DNA from: Aliidiomarina celeris
GTDB taxonomy: Bacteria; Pseudomonadota; Gammaproteobacteria; Enterobacterales; Alteromonadaceae
DNA: 64,000 nucleotides
Direction of reading: 5' to 3'
Assembly (NCBI RefSeq): GCF_003316875.1
Contig: NZ_QMIL01000002.1
Span: 186,001 to 250,000, forward strand
Positions 60,404 through 64,000 of the stretch are shown here, one piece after another. The position numbers were made by a program, and so were the translations under genes. The first letter of the stretch is position 1; each line of letters begins with the position of its first letter. The notes beneath the pieces are model-generated. The model saw only the letters and a list, made by a program, of their open reading frames with translations. It was not told where the DNA came from and did no database searches.

Positions 60404-63118
60404 GTGTACTTAACTGTTGTTATTCTTCTGGCGGTGGCGCTGTTGGTCGCCAGTATTACTTGGCAAAGAACCCTCAGTGCTCAGCAACAAGAATTGCGTT
60501 ACCTTAGTGGTGTGTTAACCCAAGGCTTCCGCAGTTACTTCTCCACCCAAGACACTGTTTTACGCGCACTCGGCGAAGAGCTTATCTACCGCGGTACGTT
60601 GGAGTCGGCGCAACGTGGCGAAAGTTACTTACGCAGGGCGCAGGGCAGCCACAGTGCAATGCTCGGTTATGCACTGTTCGACACCTCGGGTGAGTTTGTG
60701 GTGGGTAGTGTGGATCAGCTGGTCACTGAGGTGCCAAGCATGTTGGCTGATCCGGTTACAGCGGAAGAGTTCATACGGGTACTGGAAACAGGGCGTTTTC
60801 AGGTCGGCCGGCCGCGTTACTTTGAACCGCTGCAAGAATGGCTGATTCCGTTGCGCGCGCCTATTTTCGACGCTAATGATGAGATTGTTGCGGTGATGTC
60901 GGCGGGGCTTCGGCTCGACGCACCCGACGCGCCATGGTCGCGTATGCAAGTGGACGAAGGGTTAGAAATTGCACTGGTGCGTAATGACCAATACTTGGGT
61001 TATTTGTATCCCTTGCCGCTCACCATAGAACGTCGCGATCGCGTGTTTTCTACTCCGGTGTCGAATCCGCTTATGGCTATTGTACGCAGCCAGCCGGGCC
61101 TCACGGTTTACGACCGGCCCTATCAGGTGGCGGGAGGCACGCTACCTTATTACTTATGGGTGGAGTCTATTCCGGAATACGGTATGTCGGCGGTTGCCAT
61201 GCGCGACAAGCGCAAAGTGGTGCAAGCCTGGTTGAGTTCGTTGTTGCTACCCTTTTTAGTGTGGTTGGTGGCGCTTGGTGCGCTGTATTACGGCTACGTT
61301 CGGGCGCGAAATTTACTAGCGGTGGCCGACGCAGACCTGCGTGAACTGAATGAAGAGCTTAATCACTCGGTATTACAATACGACCAACTTACCCAAATGC
61401 TCCCGGTTGGGGTGTACCAAGGCCAAGTGGACGCGAACCACAAACAAACTTTGCTGTATGTGAACCAGAGAGCGCGCGAAATCACTGGAATTTCGCCAGA
61501 GGTTCCATTGAATAAAGTGTTTGCCCTTGCAGAAGAGAAAATACACCCGGCAGACCGCTATGAATACCAGCATGTTAGCAGCCAAGCTGTGGCGGCAAAC
61601 GAGCCGTTTGAATGGCGCGGCCGATTACTTAACGGTAGCGAAGTACGTTGGCTCGAATTACGCGCTGTGCCAGACAGCCAGCATGAAGGGCGCTGGAATG
61701 GTGTGTTGATTGACATTACTACGAGCAAAAAAGCGGAAGCTGAGATTAATCAATTAGCTTTTTACGACAGCCTGACTCAGTTGCCGAATCGGCGCTTAGT
61801 GCGTGAGCGTATTCAGCAGCTGTTAGCGAGGCTGGCCAAGCAACCCGAACACTGCGCGTTAATTGTGATCGACATTGATCGGTTTAAAATTATTAACGAG
61901 TCGCTCGGCCAAACTGGTGGCGACCTTATTTTAAAACAAATAGCCGAACGGCTTCAGCAAGGTATTCGGGAAAACGATGTTGTCGGCCGGCTCAGTAGTG
62001 ATGAATTTGTGGTGGTGCAAACTCGGCTAGCAGCGGAGCCGCAAGTAGCGGCCTCGCAAACCCGAGCTTTAACGGGTGAGCTCGCGCGGGTATTTGACTG
62101 CCCATTCACAGTTGAGGGAGCGCAACAAAAAATAACGGCCAGCATGGGCATTACTCTGTTCAACGGTCAGAGCCGGCATTTATTTGCAAGTAACGGATTA
62201 GCAAGCAATGGCCCTAGTAACGACATAGACATACTGGTGCAACAGGCGGAGCAGGCGGTACAACAGGCAAAAGCAGCAGGGCGCAACACACAATTATTTT
62301 ACGATGAGAGTATTCAGTCGCTTCTTTCTGAGCGTATGGAATTACTGCGAAGCTTGCCGGTGGCCATTCAACAAAGCCAGTTTGAGCTGCACTATCAATG
62401 TGTGGTGAACGCAAAAAGCGAAGTTGCAGGCGTGGAAGCCTTAGTGCGCTGGAACCACCCTGAACGCGGCCGCGTAAACCCTGCCGACTTTATCGCCATT
62501 GCGGAAGAGTCGGGTGACATTATTGCGTTAGGTGAATGGATTCTAAAAGCGGCCTGTGAACAGCTGGTGCGCTGGCATAGCGAACCGCAAACTGCTCATC
62601 TTATGGTGGCGGTAAACATCAGTGTGCGCCAGTTGCGGGCGCATGACTTTGTGCAGCGAGTGCTCGACATTTTGCAGCAAACTGGAGCCAGCGCTGCGCA
62701 CTTGGTGTTGGAAATTACGGAATCGATGCTTATGGATGAAACCGAGAATGCAATTGAAAAAATGCAGGCCTTGCGCGCTCATGGTGTACAGTTCGCGCTC
62801 GACGATTTTGGCACCGGTTATTCGTCCCTAAGCTACTTAAACCGGTTACCGCTCGATAAGCTAAAAATTGATCAGTCGTTTGTGCAGTCGCTGCATACCA
62901 ACGAAAGCCGCCGTACTTTAACGCGAACCATTATCTCGCTTGGCGAGTCGTTGAATATGGAGCTGGTTGCGGAAGGGGTGGAAACCGCCGAGCAGCTTCA
63001 GCTATTAGCGGAGCAAGGGTGCCATTATTTCCAAGGGTATTGGATTAACAGGCCACTTCCGGCAGATCAGCTCTCCACCATGTTTTTTTCACAAGATAAC
63101 GCAAACCGCTTGCGTTAA
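60404..63118 (+). CDS. Sensor protein with periplasmic domain, PAS, degenerate GGDEF and intact EAL
   Basis: At least 904 residues. Two membrane helices (~1-20 and ~280-300) flank a Cache-like periplasmic sensor domain. PAS (~325-440), GGDEF (~450-610) with active loop RLSSDEF instead of GGDEF, and EAL (~640-895) with VEALVRW, EITESM, DDFGTGYSSLSYL, KIDQSFV, EGVETAEQL. It should be a c-di-GMP phosphodiesterase. The start is unclear: GTG 60404 begins directly in the helix without a ribosome site; CTG 60359 with AAGG upstream would add the cytosolic tail SEPAEQRNRILRAF, and the frame is open back to 60287. Confidence 0.85.
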   Translation: MYLTVVILLAVALLVASITWQRTLSAQQQELRYLSGVLTQGFRSYFSTQDTVLRALGEELIYRGTLESAQRGESYLRRAQGSHSAMLGYALFDTSGEFVVGSVDQLVTEVPSMLADPVTAEEFIRVLETGRFQVGRPRYFEPLQEWLIPLRAPIFDANDEIVAVMSAGLRLDAPDAPWSRMQVDEGLEIALVRNDQYLGYLYPLPLTIERRDRVFSTPVSNPLMAIVRSQPGLTVYDRPYQVAGGTLPYYLWVESIPEYGMSAVAMRDKRKVVQAWLSSLLLPFLVWLVALGALYYGYVRARNLLAVADADLRELNEELNHSVLQYDQLTQMLPVGVYQGQVDANHKQTLLYVNQRAREITGISPEVPLNKVFALAEEKIHPADRYEYQHVSSQAVAANEPFEWRGRLLNGSEVRWLELRAVPDSQHEGRWNGVLIDITTSKKAEAEINQLAFYDSLTQLPNRRLVRERIQQLLARLAKQPEHCALIVIDIDRFKIINESLGQTGGDLILKQIAERLQQGIRENDVVGRLSSDEFVVVQTRLAAEPQVAASQTRALTGELARVFDCPFTVEGAQQKITASMGITLFNGQSRHLFASNGLASNGPSNDIDILVQQAEQAVQQAKAAGRNTQLFYDESIQSLLSERMELLRSLPVAIQQSQFELHYQCVVNAKSEVAGVEALVRWNHPERGRVNPADFIAIAEESGDIIALGEWILKAACEQLVRWHSEPQTAHLMVAVNISVRQLRAHDFVQRVLDILQQTGASAAHLVLEITESMLMDETENAIEKMQALRAHGVQFALDDFGTGYSSLSYLNRLPLDKLKIDQSFVQSLHTNESRRTLTRTIISLGESLNMELVAEGVETAEQLQLLAEQGCHYFQGYWINRPLPADQLSTMFFSQDNANRLR

Positions 63119-63179
63119 TTGTTTATTTACCATGCAATCGAATGCAATGAATTTGAAAACTAAAACCAAGGAAAAAGTA

Positions 63180-64000
63180 ATGAAACTTAAGCCGATTATG
63201 AAAGCCAGCTTACTGAGCATGGCATTATTTGGTGCTTCATTTAGTGCGAACGCCACGATTGAGAATCCGTTGGTTACTTCGTACTTGTCAACGCAAACGG
63301 TTATTGCAACTCAAGCGGCTGAGCAAGCCGACACCCTTGTTGTCGTTGTGCCAGAAGGCGCAGCTATTCAACTTGCAGGCTGGAGCACCAGCACTGTTGA
63401 ACAAGTGGCTCGTATTGCCGAAGTGGCTGGGTTCGAAGGGAAAATGGGCCAACAAGAAACGGTAAATGCACCTGCTGGGCTGGGTGTTACACGGCTTATT
63501 TTAGTTGGCGTGGGCGACCCTGCGGAAGCCGCGCGAACCAAAGTGGAAGACGCGGGTGCGGCGTTAGCGAACATGATTAACAACACCAAGGCGGAAACTG
63601 TGCAGGTGAACGCTGAGCTAATTAGCAACCCTGTTTACAATGGCCGTATTTTAGCGCAGCTTGCGCACGGCGTAGACTTACGCAACTACCGTTTTGACCG
63701 CTACCAAAGTTCGCCGGCGGCACGCCCAGCGCAAACGTATCATTACCATGTAACCAGCCGTTCGCATGCTGAGCGCGAATTTGAAGCTATGCAAGCCTTA
63801 GCTCAGGGCGTTTTTCTAGCGCGTGAGCTTACTAATTTACCGGGTAGCGCAGGTTATCCGGCCGCTTTTGCCGAATATGCTCGCCAAGCGCTTGAGCCGT
63901 TAGGCGTGAACGTTACTATTCTTACTCCTGAGCAAGTGCTGGAAATGGGTATGGGCGCGCTTTATGGAGTGTCGCAGGGTAGCCAGCATAAGGCACACCT
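63180..64000 (+). CDS. Secreted leucyl aminopeptidase (M17), N-terminal part
   Basis: First ~273 residues of an M17 aminopeptidase cut by the window edge. A signal peptide (ASLLSMALFGASFSANA) precedes the M17 N-terminal domain (LVVVVPEGAAIQLAGW, RLILVGVG, AAALANMI-like helix) and the start of the catalytic domain LAQGVFLARELTNLPGSAGYPA. Zinc ligands lie past the window. The export signal is unusual for M17, which is normally cytoplasmic, but occurs in marine gammaproteobacteria. Start ATG at 63180 after AAGGAAAAAG. Confidence 0.88.
   Translation, partial: MKLKPIMKASLLSMALFGASFSANATIENPLVTSYLSTQTVIATQAAEQADTLVVVVPEGAAIQLAGWSTSTVEQVARIAEVAGFEGKMGQQETVNAPAGLGVTRLILVGVGDPAEAARTKVEDAGAALANMINNTKAETVQVNAELISNPVYNGRILAQLAHGVDLRNYRFDRYQSSPAARPAQTYHYHVTSRSHAEREFEAMQALAQGVFLARELTNLPGSAGYPAAFAEYARQALEPLGVNVTILTPEQVLEMGMGALYGVSQGSQHKAH

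Overview
The window looks like chromosomal DNA from a marine, heterotrophic gammaproteobacterium of the Alteromonadales, possibly Idiomarinaceae-like. This is inferred from the protein families (YaeQ, YchJ, ElbB, YbiT-type ABC-F, DbpA, E. coli-type FolE, OmpW, tRNA-linked islands), the roughly balanced base composition, and the abundance of c-di-GMP proteins. No 16S gene or other decisive taxonomic marker is present. Genes are dense on both strands, with mostly short operons.

Layout. 1-5.5 kb: truncated amidase, lipocalin, OmpW, YchJ, a small Lacal_2735-type protein, YaeQ, a beta-barrel protein, and a membrane protein/XRE regulator pair behind three operators spaced exactly 21 bp apart. 5.5-8.5 kb: a convergent dbpA / ybiT pair that recurs, diverged, at 32.7-35.7 kb. 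8.9-9.5 kb: folE. 9.5-15.4 kb: a LysR regulator divergent from dabB-dabA (DAB inorganic-carbon uptake) and a third operon member, a DUF6671-like zinc-ribbon protein. 15.5-18.6 kb: MacA/MacB-like efflux operon. 18.6-27.2 kb: ElbB, nitroreductase, a 2OG-Fe(II) oxygenase, HAD phosphatase, a large secreted metalloprotease, a bacterial GPP34 (GOLPH3) protein and small membrane proteins. 27.2-31.9 kb: an ABC-2 exporter with a secreted amidohydrolase, divergent from a DesK/DesR-like two-component system. 35.9-37.1 kb: rhlE carrying one premature stop in motif Ia.

37.1-48.6 kb is rich in c-di-GMP enzymes and also holds a tightly coupled operon of a degenerate metallo-beta-lactamase-fold protein, a small membrane protein and a SUMF1-domain protein lacking the catalytic cysteines, next to a membrane-bound AraC regulator. 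48.9-55.3 kb is a 6.3 kb island between a tRNA-Arg 3' fragment and an intact tRNA-Arg(CCG). It carries abiE and hipBA toxin-antitoxin systems, a small VbhA/YhfG-like antitoxin candidate and insertion-sequence debris, but no integrase. The hipBA promoter contains five near-identical palindromes at an exact 28 bp period. 55.4-64 kb: a divergent Nramp-related transporter, a stand-alone flagellin with a FliA promoter, an alpha/beta hydrolase coupled to an ECF sigma factor with membrane helices, another GGDEF/EAL protein, and the start of a secreted leucyl aminopeptidase.

The strongest candidates for undescribed biology are the phased hipBA operator array, the third gene of the dab operon, the MBL-like/small membrane/SUMF1 operon, and the duplicated dbpA-ybiT module.
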